In this document: piece by piece, positions 1 through 8,288 of the stretch
Numbering within the stretch: the first letter of the stretch is position 1
How the letters are laid out: each line of letters begins with the position of its first letter
Source: Acidobacteriaceae bacterium dw_441
GTDB taxonomy: Bacteria > Acidobacteriota > Terriglobia > Terriglobales > Acidobacteriaceae
DNA: 64,000 nt
Assembly (NCBI GenBank): GCA_018449715.1
Contig: JAAVVA010000001.1
Location: 1,054,001-1,118,000 of the forward strand
Direction: 5' to 3'
Notes under the pieces: generated by a model
Database searches by the model: none
Told to the model about the DNA's origin: nothing
What the model saw: the letters and a program-made list of their open reading frames with translations, nothing else
Translations under genes and position numbers: made by a program

Positions 1-542
1 ATCAGGTCGTCCTCATCCCCGAAAAGCCCGGCGACGCGGCTGCTGAAGGCGGCGACGAGTTTCTCCCCAAGATGCGCGGCAAGAAGGCCCCCGCCTTCTC
101 CCTCACCAATCTCGAGGGGAAGAAGGTCTCCCTCGCCGACTACAAGGGACGTCCCGTCCTTGTGAATTTCTGGGCCACCTGGTGCGGCCCCTGCAAGGTC
201 GAGATGCCGTGGTTCGAGGAATTCCGCAAGCAGTATGCCTCGCAGGGTTTTGAGATTCTAGGCCTCGCCGATGACGTTGATGCAGGCAAGGATGTCATCG
301 CGAAGACCGCGCAGAAGACCGGCGTCACCTATCCCATTCTTCTGACCGACGGTAAGGTGCAGGAGAACTTCGGCGGCCTGGACGTTCTGCCCATGTCCTT
401 CTATATCGACCGCAATGGCGTCATCGTCGAACAGACCGCCGGTCTCGGTCCGAAGGAACTGATTGAGGCCAACATCAAGAAGACCATCGCCTCTGGCAGC
501 ACCACGGCCCAGGCAGGTGGACACCCGGCAGGTGCAGAATGA
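1..542 (+). CDS. TlpA/ResA-type thioredoxin-like protein, 5' end outside window
   Basis: The frame is open from the window edge (first full codon at base 3) to the TGA at 540-542, so the first in-frame ATG at 72 is probably internal and the true start, with any signal peptide, lies outside. What is visible is one thioredoxin fold: a KAPAFSL-type entry strand, the active-site motif WCGPC within FWATWCGPCKVEMP, and the cis-proline segment DVLPMSFYID. This matches peroxiredoxin-like TlpA/ResA proteins, which reduce disulfides outside the cytoplasm, for example on apocytochrome c. The tail is a low-complexity Ala/Gly/Thr segment. The stop overlaps the next gene's start (ATGA), which encodes a DsbD alpha-like domain, so the two are probably translated together as a thiol-redox pair. 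Substrate unknown. Confidence 0.88.
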   Translation, partial: QVVLIPEKPGDAAAEGGDEFLPKMRGKKAPAFSLTNLEGKKVSLADYKGRPVLVNFWATWCGPCKVEMPWFEEFRKQYASQGFEILGLADDVDAGKDVIAKTAQKTGVTYPILLTDGKVQENFGGLDVLPMSFYIDRNGVIVEQTAGLGPKELIEANIKKTIASGSTTAQAGGHPAGAE

Positions 543-1021
543 CGCCGCGACGCCTCGCAGCCGCTGTTCTCCTGTGCTCCGGCCTCTCCTTCGCGCAGGT
601 GAACCTTTCAGCTCCTCCTGCAAAGTCGAAACAGTACATCACCTACGTCACCGAGGAGCAGGTGGTTACAGCAGGGAAGAAGGACACCCTCGAGCTGCGC
701 TTCCGCGTGAACGAGGGCTTCCACGTGAACTCGCACACGCCCAAGTCCGAGCTTCTCATCCCGACTAACCTCACCCTCCAGCCTGCGGCGGGAGTCAAGG
801 CGTCTCCGGCTGAGTACCCCGCCGGAACCAGCTACAGCTTCAGCTTCCAGCCCAGCGAAAAGCTCGACGTCTACACTGGTACGTTCACGGTGAAGGTCCC
901 CGTGGTCGCCGCGGCGGGAGCGCACACCCTCGACGGTGTGCTGCGCTACCAGGCGTGCGACAACGCGGCGTGCTACCCGCCGAAGAGTCTCCCCGTTCAG
1001 ATAGCCGTTACTGCAAAGTAG
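539..1021 (+). CDS. Stand-alone DsbD N-terminal (alpha) domain protein
   Basis: 160 residues with a short signal peptide (about 1-19, LLCSGLSFA before QVN). The rest is an immunoglobulin-like beta domain ending in LRYQACDNAACYPPKSLPV, the signature of the periplasmic alpha domain of the disulfide reductase DsbD; Cys140 and Cys145 match its redox pair. In DsbD this domain passes electrons from the membrane domain to periplasmic thiol proteins. Here it is a separate polypeptide with no membrane or gamma domain. Its ATG at 539 overlaps the TGA of the TlpA-like gene, so it probably partners that thioredoxin. Family assignment is firm; the electron source is not visible in the window. Confidence 0.85.
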   Translation: MTPRRLAAAVLLCSGLSFAQVNLSAPPAKSKQYITYVTEEQVVTAGKKDTLELRFRVNEGFHVNSHTPKSELLIPTNLTLQPAAGVKASPAEYPAGTSYSFSFQPSEKLDVYTGTFTVKVPVVAAAGAHTLDGVLRYQACDNAACYPPKSLPVQIAVTAK

Positions 1022-1039
1022 CGCGTTCGGATTTCCTTA

Positions 1040-1059
1040 GGCCGCCCCATTCTGCGGCC
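1040..1059 (+). terminator. Weak hairpin after the DsbD-alpha gene
   Basis: A 6-bp perfect stem (GGCCGC/GCGGCC) with an 8-nt loop lies 18 nt after the stop and is followed by CTGTTGT rather than a clean T-run. It could be a weak terminator for the thiol-redox pair. Confidence 0.3.
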
Positions 1060-1072
1060 CTGTTGTCCATGT

Positions 1073-1086
1073 CATCCTTAAGGATG
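1073..1086. promoter_or_regulatory. 14-bp perfect palindrome upstream of alaC
   Basis: CATCCTTAAGGATG is a perfect dyad with no spacer, 24 nt before the alaC ATG. It may be an operator. No regulator gene is adjacent and it is a single occurrence, so function is a guess. Confidence 0.3.
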
Positions 1087-1109
1087 GAAAGGCAAAAGCG
1101 GTAAAAACA

Positions 1110-2291
1110 ATGGAAGAATTCAGAAGACTGACCCGGCTCCCCGCATACGTGTTCAACATCACTGGCGAGCTGAAGGCGGCGGCCCGCAAGCGCGGCGAAG
1201 ACATCATCGACTTCGGGATGGGCAACCCCGACGGCGCAACCCCCAAGGCAATCGTTGACAAGCTGATCGAAGCGGCGCAGAAGACCCAGACGCACCGCTA
1301 CTCCCTCTCGCGCGGCATCCCGCGCCTTCGCCGTGCCATCTCCAACTGGTACAAGACCCGCTACGGCGTCGATATCGACCCTGAGACCGAGGCCATCGTC
1401 ACCATCGGTTCCAAGGAGGGCATTGCCCACCTTTGCCTTGCAGTGCTCGACGACGCCGACACCGTAGCGGTTCCCAATCCCAGCTACCCCATCCACATCT
1501 TTGGTCCTGTCATCGCGGGCGCGCGCATCCAGAGCATCCCGATCGCCGACTCCACGCCGGACGAGTTCCTCGCCCAGCTCGAGTACGAGCTTCCGCGCAT
1601 GAATCCGCGTCCGAAGCTCCTCATCATGAACTTCCCGGCGAACCCCACCACGCAGTGTGTCGAGCTGTCGTTCTTCGAGCGCGTCGTCGCCCTATGCCGC
1701 GAACTTGGCATCTATATCGTCCACGACCTCGCCTACGCGGACATCGTCTTCGACGGCTACCGCGCCCCCAGCATCCTCGAAGTCCCCGGCGCGAAGGACA
1801 TCGCCGTCGAGTTCTTTACTCTCTCGAAGAGCTACAACATGCCCGGCTGGCGCGTCGGCTTCATGGTCGGCAACAAGAAGCTGGTCGCCGCTCTCGGCCG
1901 TATCAAGAGCTACTTCGATTACGGCACCTTCACGCCCATCCAGGTCGCGTCCATCGCGGCACTCGAAGGTCCGCAGGAGTGCGTGCAGGAGATCTGCGAC
2001 AACTACAAGTCGCGCCGCGACGTCCTTGTCCCCGGCCTGAACAAGCTGGGCTGGCCGGTCGAGCTTCCGAAGGCCACGATGTTCGCCTGGGCGAAGATCC
2101 CCGAGCAGTACCGCTCGCTTGGCTCCATCGAGTTCTCGAAGAAGCTGCTCAACGAGGCGAAGGTCGCGGTCAGCCCCGGCGTCGGCTTCGGCGAGCACGG
2201 CGACGGCCACGTCCGCTTCTCCCTGATCGAAAACGAAGAGCGCACCCGCCAGGCCCTGCGCGGCATCAAGCAGATGTTCCGCAACGGCTAG
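1110..2291 (+). CDS. alaC: Alanine transaminase AlaC-like (PLP aminotransferase class I/II)
   Basis: 393 residues, very similar along its whole length to enterobacterial AlaC as I remember it: the N-terminal [36 protein letters not shown], and [19 protein letters not shown] segments are all characteristic. Lys240 in the SKSYNM motif is the expected Schiff-base lysine for pyridoxal phosphate, and NPSYPIH and HDLAYADI hold substrate- and cofactor-contacting residues. AlaC interconverts pyruvate plus glutamate with alanine plus 2-oxoglutarate in the cytosol. The gene stands alone, with a very strong terminator after it and a short palindrome before it. There is no clear Shine-Dalgarno sequence before the ATG. 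The wider family includes LL-diaminopimelate aminotransferase, but the sequence fits AlaC best. Confidence 0.9.
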   Translation: MEEFRRLTRLPAYVFNITGELKAAARKRGEDIIDFGMGNPDGATPKAIVDKLIEAAQKTQTHRYSLSRGIPRLRRAISNWYKTRYGVDIDPETEAIVTIGSKEGIAHLCLAVLDDADTVAVPNPSYPIHIFGPVIAGARIQSIPIADSTPDEFLAQLEYELPRMNPRPKLLIMNFPANPTTQCVELSFFERVVALCRELGIYIVHDLAYADIVFDGYRAPSILEVPGAKDIAVEFFTLSKSYNMPGWRVGFMVGNKKLVAALGRIKSYFDYGTFTPIQVASIAALEGPQECVQEICDNYKSRRDVLVPGLNKLGWPVELPKATMFAWAKIPEQYRSLGSIEFSKKLLNEAKVAVSPGVGFGEHGDGHVRFSLIENEERTRQALRGIKQMFRNG

Positions 2292-2309
2292 CCGTCCTTT
2301 TCCAGTCAA

Positions 2310-2357
2310 AAACAAAACAGAGGGATTGCGATTTACCGCAATCCCTCTGTTTTGTTT
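2310..2357 (+). terminator. Intrinsic terminator with perfect 21-bp stem
   Basis: A perfect 21-bp inverted repeat (2310-2330 with 2337-2357, 6-nt loop) whose outer part is A-rich on the left and T-rich on the right (ends TTTTGTTT). This is a classic bidirectional-looking terminator closing alaC. Its right arm covers the most upstream possible ATG of the next gene, which argues for the later GTG start there. Confidence 0.9.
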
Positions 2358-2411
2358 ACCCGAAGCACACAAACCCATTTACTATTTCGTCACTATTGCC
2401 TCATTCGGGAG

Positions 2412-2417
2412 TATCAT
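2412..2417 (+). promoter_or_regulatory. -10 box 6 nt before GT2 start (leaderless-type)
   Basis: TATCAT ends 6 nt before the GTG at 2424, so transcription would begin at or next to the start codon. No convincing -35 box is visible. Confidence 0.45.
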
Positions 2418-2423
2418 ATTGAG

Positions 2424-3398
2424 GTGCCGAAATACTCTATCGTCGTCCCGTTCCATAACGAAGAAGATAACGTCACGACTCTCTATGACCGCCTGAAGGG
2501 CGTGATGGAGCACGTCGGTGACACCTTTGAGCTGGTCTTCGTCGATGACGGCTCGCGTGACCGCACCTACCGCTTGCTCGAAGAGATCGCCGCAGTGGAC
2601 TCCCGTGTCCTGGTCATCAAGCTGCGCCGCAACTTCGGCCAGACCTCGGCCCTCGCCGCCGGCTTCGACCACGCGCAGGGCGACTTTATCCTCGCGATGG
2701 ACGGCGACCTTCAGCACTCTCCCGACGAGATTCCCAACTTCCTCGCCAAACTCGAGGAAGGCTACGACGTCGTCAGCGGATGGCGCTCTCAGCGCGGCGA
2801 CAACTTCATCATGCGCCGCATCCCCTCGCGCGCGGCCAACTGGCTCATGGCGACCCTCAGCGGCGTCAACATCCACGACTTCGGAACCACCTTCAAGGCC
2901 TACCGCCGCGAGGTCATCCACAACATCCCGCTCTACGGCGAGATGCACCGCTTCATTCCGGCGCTCGCGTCGTGGTACGGAGCCAGCATCTGCGAGATCC
3001 CCATCTCGAACCCCAAGCGCGAGTTCGGTAAGAGCCACTACGGCATCTCACGCACCTTCCGGGTCTTCTTCGATCTTCTGACTATCCGCTTCCTGCTGAA
3101 GTACATGACGCGGCCCCTGCACTTCTTCGGGACCATCGGAGCCCTCAGCTCCTTCGCTGGCATCGCGCTCGCCGTCTGGCTGATGATCCTCAAGCTCGTC
3201 ACTGGCCAGCACGTCATGGACCAGCACGGTCCCTTTTTCGTGGTCGCCGGGGTTCTCATACTCGCGGGCGTCCAGATGATCGGCATCGGCCTGCTCGGCG
3301 AGCTTCAGGTGCGGCACTTCCACACCGCCTCGCACCGCGCTCCCTACGCGGTCGACCGCATCCTTCGTCTCCGTTCCGAAGAGAGTCTGCTCCAGTAG
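2424..3398 (+). CDS. Family 2 glycosyltransferase, DPM1/GtrB-like, membrane anchored
   Basis: From GTG 2424 the protein is 324 residues. The N-terminal GT-A domain shows IVVPFHNEEDN, VDDGSRD and the MDGDLQH metal/nucleotide-binding segment, followed by ISRTFRVFFDL and two C-terminal membrane helices, the layout of polyprenyl-phosphate sugar transferases (DPM1, ArnC, GtrB). These load a sugar on to undecaprenyl phosphate at the inner face of the membrane. An in-frame ATG at 2352 lies inside the upstream terminator stem, and the extra residues it would add do not resemble the family, so GTG 2424 is preferred; a -10-like TATCAT sits 6 nt before it. The sugar cannot be told from sequence. Confidence 0.87.
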   Translation: MPKYSIVVPFHNEEDNVTTLYDRLKGVMEHVGDTFELVFVDDGSRDRTYRLLEEIAAVDSRVLVIKLRRNFGQTSALAAGFDHAQGDFILAMDGDLQHSPDEIPNFLAKLEEGYDVVSGWRSQRGDNFIMRRIPSRAANWLMATLSGVNIHDFGTTFKAYRREVIHNIPLYGEMHRFIPALASWYGASICEIPISNPKREFGKSHYGISRTFRVFFDLLTIRFLLKYMTRPLHFFGTIGALSSFAGIALAVWLMILKLVTGQHVMDQHGPFFVVAGVLILAGVQMIGIGLLGELQVRHFHTASHRAPYAVDRILRLRSEESLLQ

Positions 3399-3538
3399 GA
3401 GCGGCTCTCCTTCCACCCAATCCTCACCTCGCCGGTTGCAAATATTCGTTTCTTTTTCTTCGACTTCAGGTAAAGTGTTGGCGAATCCTGTACCGGCCCC
3501 ACGCCGCTTCGGGACGACCTGAAAACATGGAGAAGTGA

Positions 3539-3874
3539 ATGGCAGCCTATTACGAGTTGAAGACCGGGGCAAACGGTCAATTTCATTTCAATCTCAAGGC
3601 CGGTAACGGTGAGATTATTCTTTCCAGCGAGAGCTACACCTCCAAGGCTGGAGCCCTCAACGGCATCGAGTCGGTCAAGACGAACTCCCCTCTCGACGAG
3701 CAGTACGAGCGCAAGACTTCTGTCTCCTCGCAGCCCTATTTCGTGCTTAAGGCGAAGAATCACGAGGTCATTGGCCGCAGCGAGATGTACAGCTCCGAGG
3801 GTGCTCGCGACAAAGGCATCGAGTCCGTCAAGAAGAACGGTACTGAAGCGACCGTCAAGGACCTCACGGTTTAG
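3539..3874 (+). CDS. YegP family protein (two DUF1508 repeats)
   Basis: 111 residues made of two tandem copies of a roughly 50-residue unit: YYELKTGANGQFHFNLKAGN then YFVLKAKNHEVIGRSEMY, each ending with an A-x-x-GIESVK segment. This is the YegP/DUF1508 fold, a small cytoplasmic protein of unknown role common in bacteria. The start has a GGAGAAG ribosome site 4 nt upstream. It is a single-gene unit with a hairpin directly after the stop. Confidence 0.9.
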   Translation: MAAYYELKTGANGQFHFNLKAGNGEIILSSESYTSKAGALNGIESVKTNSPLDEQYERKTSVSSQPYFVLKAKNHEVIGRSEMYSSEGARDKGIESVKKNGTEATVKDLTV

Positions 3875-3877
3875 TTC

Positions 3878-3900
3878 AGGCGTCGGATTCTCCGACGCCT
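3878..3900 (+). terminator. Hairpin terminator after yegP
   Basis: Perfect 10-bp stem (AGGCGTCGGA/TCCGACGCCT) with a 3-nt loop starting 4 nt after the stop codon, followed by a pyrimidine-rich tract (TCCTCCTCTATCTC). Confidence 0.75.
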
Positions 3901-3972
3901 TCCTCCTCTATCTCTGCCATCTCTCCGGAGGAAGCTGTTGCGCCGCCCCCGTTGCAGCGCGATAAAGAAGCG

Positions 3973-4644
3973 CTACGTCTGTTGAACGACCTTCCAGCGA
4001 AGATCGCAGAAGCGCAGGAAGGCGACACTGCTGAGAGCAGTACAGAGTCCTCCCATCCCGACAAACCGAAGTTGCAGCGGCCTGTGCAGAAGCAGCAGCA
4101 CCGCCGACAGCAGGAAGACGCTCACCAGTCCACGGAAGAACTTCGAGTGGGCCTGGATGCGCTCGATTTCCGTGAATGCCGACGGACTCTTCAAGCAGGT
4201 CCACGACCGGCTCCACTGGTAAACCCGGTCCTCGGCGACCATCGCAGGCGAGGCCAGCCTCTTCGCCTCCTCGTAAAGAGCATCTTTCCGTGTTCCGTCG
4301 GGCCGCTGTCGTTTTCTCCTGGCATAGCTTTTGTCATACAGCGCATCGCAGAAGAACGCTCCGATCATGTCCATAAGATGCCCCAGCACGTAGGCGACGA
4401 TCAGGAAAGCGACATATCCCACCGCCTCGCTGCCGCCCGCCCATGTCGCAGGATCGAAAGCCGCGCCCTTCGTCAGCTTCAGGTAAACGAAGGTAATGCA
4501 CATCCCCGGCAGTAGAATACTGAACAGGTCCGTGATTCCCACGAAGAAGTCGCCCGGTTTGGACACGTATCTTTCCCTCCGAAACAATAGGGGCCCGGCA
4601 ACCAATTGATATCTTTCGGGGAAGTATAGCCGTTCCTTCCGCAT
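3973..4644 (-). CDS. Unrecognised membrane protein, possibly shortened at the C end
   Basis: 223 residues with hydrophobic segments at about 37-57 (LFSILLPGMCITFVYL), 75-95 (VGYVAFLIVAYVLGHLMDM), and two near the C end (about 170-205), with charged cytoplasmic loops between. I do not recognise a family with a known function. The frame ends at a TAG (3973-3975) in KVVQQT, but the same frame continues without a gap as RFFIALQRGRR, which reads like the amphipathic tail such proteins often have, so the stop may be a recent truncation. The gene is divergent from the quinone oxidoreductase gene, 46 bp away. No ribosome site is obvious. Confidence 0.65.
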   Translation of the reverse strand: MRKERLYFPERYQLVAGPLLFRRERYVSKPGDFFVGITDLFSILLPGMCITFVYLKLTKGAAFDPATWAGGSEAVGYVAFLIVAYVLGHLMDMIGAFFCDALYDKSYARRKRQRPDGTRKDALYEEAKRLASPAMVAEDRVYQWSRSWTCLKSPSAFTEIERIQAHSKFFRGLVSVFLLSAVLLLLHRPLQLRFVGMGGLCTALSSVAFLRFCDLRWKVVQQT

Positions 4645-4690
4645 CTACGTTAGCCTTGCAACAAACCTTTCCGGAGAGCATCCAAACCCC

Positions 4691-5659
4691 ATGCAGGCTA
4701 TCCAGATACTCCAGACCGGCGGACCCGAGGCTCTTACCCTCCGCGAGCTACCCACCCCCACTCCAGGCCCCTCTGAGGCACTCATCCGCATCGAGGCGGC
4801 GGGTGTCAACTTCATCGACGTCTACTTCCGCGAAGGCCGCTATCCCGCACAACTGCCCTACACCCTCGGGCAGGAGGCCGCAGGCATCATCATCGCCCTC
4901 GGCCCCGATACCTCCGAAGACTTCAAGGTCGGCGACCGCGTTGCCTGGTGCTCCATCCCCGGAACCTACGCCCAGCTTGCCCTTGTTCCGGTCTCCCGCC
5001 TCGTCCACGTTCCCGACGCCATCTCCATGCAGCAGGCCGCCGCAGCGATGTTGCAGGGAATGACCGCGCACTATCTCGCGCACTCGGCTTATTCCATCCG
5101 CCCCGGCGACGAGGTCCTCGTCCACGCCGGAGCAGGTGGAACCGGTCTCCTCCTCACCCAGATCGCCAAGTCTCTTGGGGCTCGCGTCTTCACCACCGTC
5201 TCCAACGAGGAGAAAGCCGAGCTTTCCCGAACCGCCGGTGCCGACGAGATCATCCTTTACACCCGCGAAGACTTCGCTGCCGCCGTCAAGCGCCTCGCTC
5301 CTGCCGGGCTCCACGCGGTCTACGACTCCGTCGGCAAGACCACCTTCGACCAGTCCCTCTCCATCCTTCGCCCACGCGGCACGATGGTTCTCTTTGGAGC
5401 CTCCAGCGGTCCCGTCCCGCCCTTCGACCTCATTCGTCTCTCGCAGGTGGGCTCCCTCTACGTCACCCGTCCCTCCCTCAAGGACTACATCGCCTCCCGT
5501 GAAGAGCTTGAGCAGCGCGCTGGCGACGTCCTCTCCTCTGTCGCCGACGGTTCCCTCAATCTCCGCATCGAGCATGTCTATCCTCTTGCCGACGCCATCC
5601 ACGCGCATCAGGATCTCGAAGGCCGCAAGACTACCGGCAAGCTTCTTCTCATTCCCTGA
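4691..5659 (+). CDS. qor: NADPH:quinone oxidoreductase, zinc-independent MDR family
   Basis: 322 residues. The N-terminal GroES-like part (AGVNFIDVYFREGRYPAQLP, LGQEAAG) and the Rossmann domain motif HAGAGGTGLLLTQIAK mark the QOR branch of the medium-chain dehydrogenase/reductase family. The structural-zinc cysteine cluster of the alcohol dehydrogenases is absent. Members reduce quinones or enones with NADPH in the cytosol. The C-terminal HAHQDLEGRKTTGKLLL is the usual end of the family. A small secreted protein gene follows 67 nt later on the same strand. Confidence 0.9.
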   Translation: MQAIQILQTGGPEALTLRELPTPTPGPSEALIRIEAAGVNFIDVYFREGRYPAQLPYTLGQEAAGIIIALGPDTSEDFKVGDRVAWCSIPGTYAQLALVPVSRLVHVPDAISMQQAAAAMLQGMTAHYLAHSAYSIRPGDEVLVHAGAGGTGLLLTQIAKSLGARVFTTVSNEEKAELSRTAGADEIILYTREDFAAAVKRLAPAGLHAVYDSVGKTTFDQSLSILRPRGTMVLFGASSGPVPPFDLIRLSQVGSLYVTRPSLKDYIASREELEQRAGDVLSSVADGSLNLRIEHVYPLADAIHAHQDLEGRKTTGKLLLIP

Positions 5660-5726
5660 TCTTTATGACCCCGCAGCCGTGGACAGTCTCATCGTCCACG
5701 GCCTTCACCACACAGCAAGGAGCACC

Positions 5727-6083
5727 ATGAACGCGCAACGCACCACCAACCTCCTTCTGGCAGCAATCGCCCTCCTTCTCCTCGTCCTGGTCCTTCGTCC
5801 TCTCCGCGAGCCCTCGCCTGTCTTCGCCCAGTCGCCCGACTCTGAGTTCTTCTTCGAGCCTGGAGCCTTCCTCGTCCACGCTCCTGACAACAGCCAGCAG
5901 GTCTACGCCAAGGTCGTCGTCGACCGTAGCAATGGCCGCATCTGGGCCTTTCCCACGCTCATGCCGCAGCCGTTTCCCTTCGACGCCATCCACAATAAGC
6001 CCCAGACCTCGCACCCCTTCGAGATTGGACGGTTCGCTCTCGAAGATACAAAGAAGTTCTCTCCCGATTCGGCCTCGCAATAG
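5727..6083 (+). CDS. Small protein with N-terminal membrane anchor or signal, function unknown
   Basis: 118 residues starting at ATG 5727, which has AAGGAG 6 nt upstream. The same frame is open further upstream through the oxidoreductase gene, but that part is a shadow. Residues about 8-26 form one hydrophobic helix (LLLAAIALLLLVLVLRPL) followed by a possible cleavage site before QSPDSEFF; the remainder is a soluble extracytoplasmic domain with a VYAKVVVDRSNGRIWAFPT beta segment. No family recognised. It may be co-transcribed with the oxidoreductase gene. Confidence 0.7.
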   Translation: MNAQRTTNLLLAAIALLLLVLVLRPLREPSPVFAQSPDSEFFFEPGAFLVHAPDNSQQVYAKVVVDRSNGRIWAFPTLMPQPFPFDAIHNKPQTSHPFEIGRFALEDTKKFSPDSASQ

Positions 6084-6234
6084 AACACTGGTCGTGGGTG
6101 GGCTGGATTTATAGTTTCCGCGTAACCTGCAAGCAGGAGTTCGTTCGCAGGCGCATGATGCAAGTGCGGTTTCCGTTGTCATTACATGAATCTCTGCTGG
6201 AGAGGCGGTTTGGCGTGATGCTGGTCGGCGCGGC

Positions 6235-7362
6235 ATGAAGAGGATCGCAGTAGCAGCAGGCGGCGTGGTGGTTCTAGCGGTGATTGGCGCGCTGGCGTAC
6301 TGGTTGCTGCGTGCGCCAACATCACTGGTCTACTCCGGCACGGTGGAAACACGCGAGATTGAGGTGGGATCGAAGGTCGGAGGCCGCGTGACGGAGGTAG
6401 GCGCCGAAGAAGGACAGAGGGTCGCGGCTTCTACGATGCTGGTGCTGTTTGAGGCCGATGAGTTGAAGGCGCAGCTGGCGCAGGCCCAGGCCTCGGTAGC
6501 GCAGGCGGAGGCCGACCTGGCCAAGATGGAGCATGGCAACCGTCCTGAAGAGATTGCTCAGGCGCAGGCTACAGCCCGCGCGCAGCAGGCGGCATATGAG
6601 GCTGCCATAAACGGACCGCGCACGCAGGAACTGGCGCAGGCGCAGGCAGACTACGATGCAGCGCAGGCGGATGCCGTGAACGCCGAAGCCACCTTCAAGC
6701 GCATGGCGATGCTGGTGCGGGGTGAGACGATCTCTCGGCAGCAATATGACGATTCGCTCGCGAAGCGTGATGCTACGGCACAGAAAGCGGAGTCCGCGCG
6801 ACAACGGCTGAAGCTTTTGCAGGCAGGCACGCGCAAGGAGGATTTGGACGCAGCCGAACAGCGGTATCTGCAGGCCAAAGCAGCGGCTGACCTCGCACGG
6901 CGCGGCTTCCGTAAAGAAGACATTCAAGAGGCTCGGGGGCGGCTGGAGCAAGCGAAGGGACATGTGAACGAGTTGCAGGCCCGTTTGCGCGAGGCTGAGT
7001 TGACCGCTCCTGCTGATGGCCTGATTGAGACAGTGAGTGTGCGCAGCGGTGACCTGGTTCCTGCTGGGCGCATCGTGATGACGATGCTGGAGAGCTCGCA
7101 GCTCTGGGTGAGGATTTATATCCCCGAGACGGAGATGGCCAAGGTGAAGGTGGGCCAGCAGGCAACTGTCACGGTGGACTCGTTTGGCGGAAAGATGTTT
7201 ACCGGACATCTGGCCCAGATCAACGCGTCTTCCGAGTTTCTTCCGCGCAACGTGCAGACACGCGATGACCGACAGCATCAGGTCTTTGGAGCGAAGGTGA
7301 TGATCGACAACCCGGACGGCGTGCTGAAGTCTGGCATGGCAGCGACGGTACACCTTCCATGA
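6235..7362 (+). CDS. HlyD-family membrane fusion protein of an ABC exporter (YbhG-like)
   Basis: 375 residues: an N-terminal membrane helix (about 4-22), a biotinyl-lipoyl half-motif ([17 protein letters not shown]), a long Ala/Gln-rich coiled-coil hairpin with repeated AQA units (about 75-250), the second lipoyl half ([21 protein letters not shown]) and a beta-barrel domain. Such periplasmic adaptors link an inner-membrane transporter to an outer-membrane channel. The stop overlaps the ATPase gene (ATGA), and the permease follows in the same way, so the three form an efflux operon like ybhGFS. No outer-membrane channel or regulator gene is next to it. Substrate unknown; drug export is the usual inference. 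Confidence 0.88.
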   Translation: MKRIAVAAGGVVVLAVIGALAYWLLRAPTSLVYSGTVETREIEVGSKVGGRVTEVGAEEGQRVAASTMLVLFEADELKAQLAQAQASVAQAEADLAKMEHGNRPEEIAQAQATARAQQAAYEAAINGPRTQELAQAQADYDAAQADAVNAEATFKRMAMLVRGETISRQQYDDSLAKRDATAQKAESARQRLKLLQAGTRKEDLDAAEQRYLQAKAAADLARRGFRKEDIQEARGRLEQAKGHVNELQARLREAELTAPADGLIETVSVRSGDLVPAGRIVMTMLESSQLWVRIYIPETEMAKVKVGQQATVTVDSFGGKMFTGHLAQINASSEFLPRNVQTRDDRQHQVFGAKVMIDNPDGVLKSGMAATVHLP

Positions 7363-8288
7363 CACCCGCGATTACCGCCGATGGCATGACCATCCGGTTC
7401 GGCAGCTTTACGGCGGTACAGGACGTAAGCTTCCAGGTGAACAAAGGGGAGTTGTTCGGCTTCCTTGGACCCAACGGCTCGGGAAAGACAACGATTATCA
7501 AGGCGCTGTGCGGCCTGCTGACACCGACCGAAGGCACAGGAACGATTCTAGGCATGGACATTCGCAGAGATGCCGCGGAGATTCGTCGGCATGTAGGATA
7601 CATGTCTCAGAAATTCGGCCTGTACGAAGACCTGACGGTAGCCGAGAACCTGACCTTTTATGCGGGGGTGTATGGAATCAAAGGGGCGCAGGCCGAGCAA
7701 CGCACGAAGGAGTTGCTCGCGCTGACAGGGCTAGAGCCGTACCTCGACAGACGCGTGGGTGCGCTCTCCGGAGGATGGAAGCAGCGGCTGTCTTTGAGTT
7801 GCGCCATCATTCATTCGCCGCAGGTGGTCTTTCTGGATGAGCCAACGGCAGGCATTGATCCGGTAGCGCGACGGTCGCTGTGGGATCTGTTCTTCCAGTT
7901 ATCGGGACAGGGCGTGACGTTCTTTGTTACGACGCACTATATGGACGAGGCCGAGCGCTGCGGCCGAGTAGGTTACATCTACATGTCTAAGCTGGTGGCG
8001 ATCGGCACAATTCCTGAGCTGCAACAGTTGCCTGCGGCGAATCCTGCAGGCACGGTGCGCGTGCAGATTGAAGCTCCGGATGCTTCGACTCAGTTGGCAC
8101 ATCTACGGGCGATGGCAGGCGTACGAGAGGCGACGATCTTCGGGCGTTCGATTCACGCTCTGGTGGAGCGGGATCAGTTAGAGACGATCCGGCGACAGCT
8201 CAATGGCGCGACCGCAGAGCAGGTTGTGCCTTCACTCGAAGATGTCTTCGTCACGCTGACCTACGAGATCATGAAGGAACGGCGATGA
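7359..8288 (+). CDS. ABC exporter ATP-binding protein
   Basis: 309 residues. Walker [10 protein letters not shown] (about 35-43), signature [11 protein letters not shown], Walker [13 protein letters not shown] and the switch histidine in TTHYMDEAE are all present, so it should hydrolyse ATP. The C-terminal about 80 residues form the extra domain found in DrrA/CcmA-type drug and polyketide exporters. It overlaps its neighbours by 4 bases on both sides. It would power the permease encoded next. E. coli YbhF is a two-domain fusion; this is the single-domain version. Confidence 0.92.
   Translation: MTPAITADGMTIRFGSFTAVQDVSFQVNKGELFGFLGPNGSGKTTIIKALCGLLTPTEGTGTILGMDIRRDAAEIRRHVGYMSQKFGLYEDLTVAENLTFYAGVYGIKGAQAEQRTKELLALTGLEPYLDRRVGALSGGWKQRLSLSCAIIHSPQVVFLDEPTAGIDPVARRSLWDLFFQLSGQGVTFFVTTHYMDEAERCGRVGYIYMSKLVAIGTIPELQQLPAANPAGTVRVQIEAPDASTQLAHLRAMAGVREATIFGRSIHALVERDQLETIRRQLNGATAEQVVPSLEDVFVTLTYEIMKERR

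Noticed and set aside
1433-2422. 329-codon frame overlapping alaC on the same strand
   Set aside because: Arg/Pro/His-rich out-of-frame shadow of alaC that runs through the terminator.
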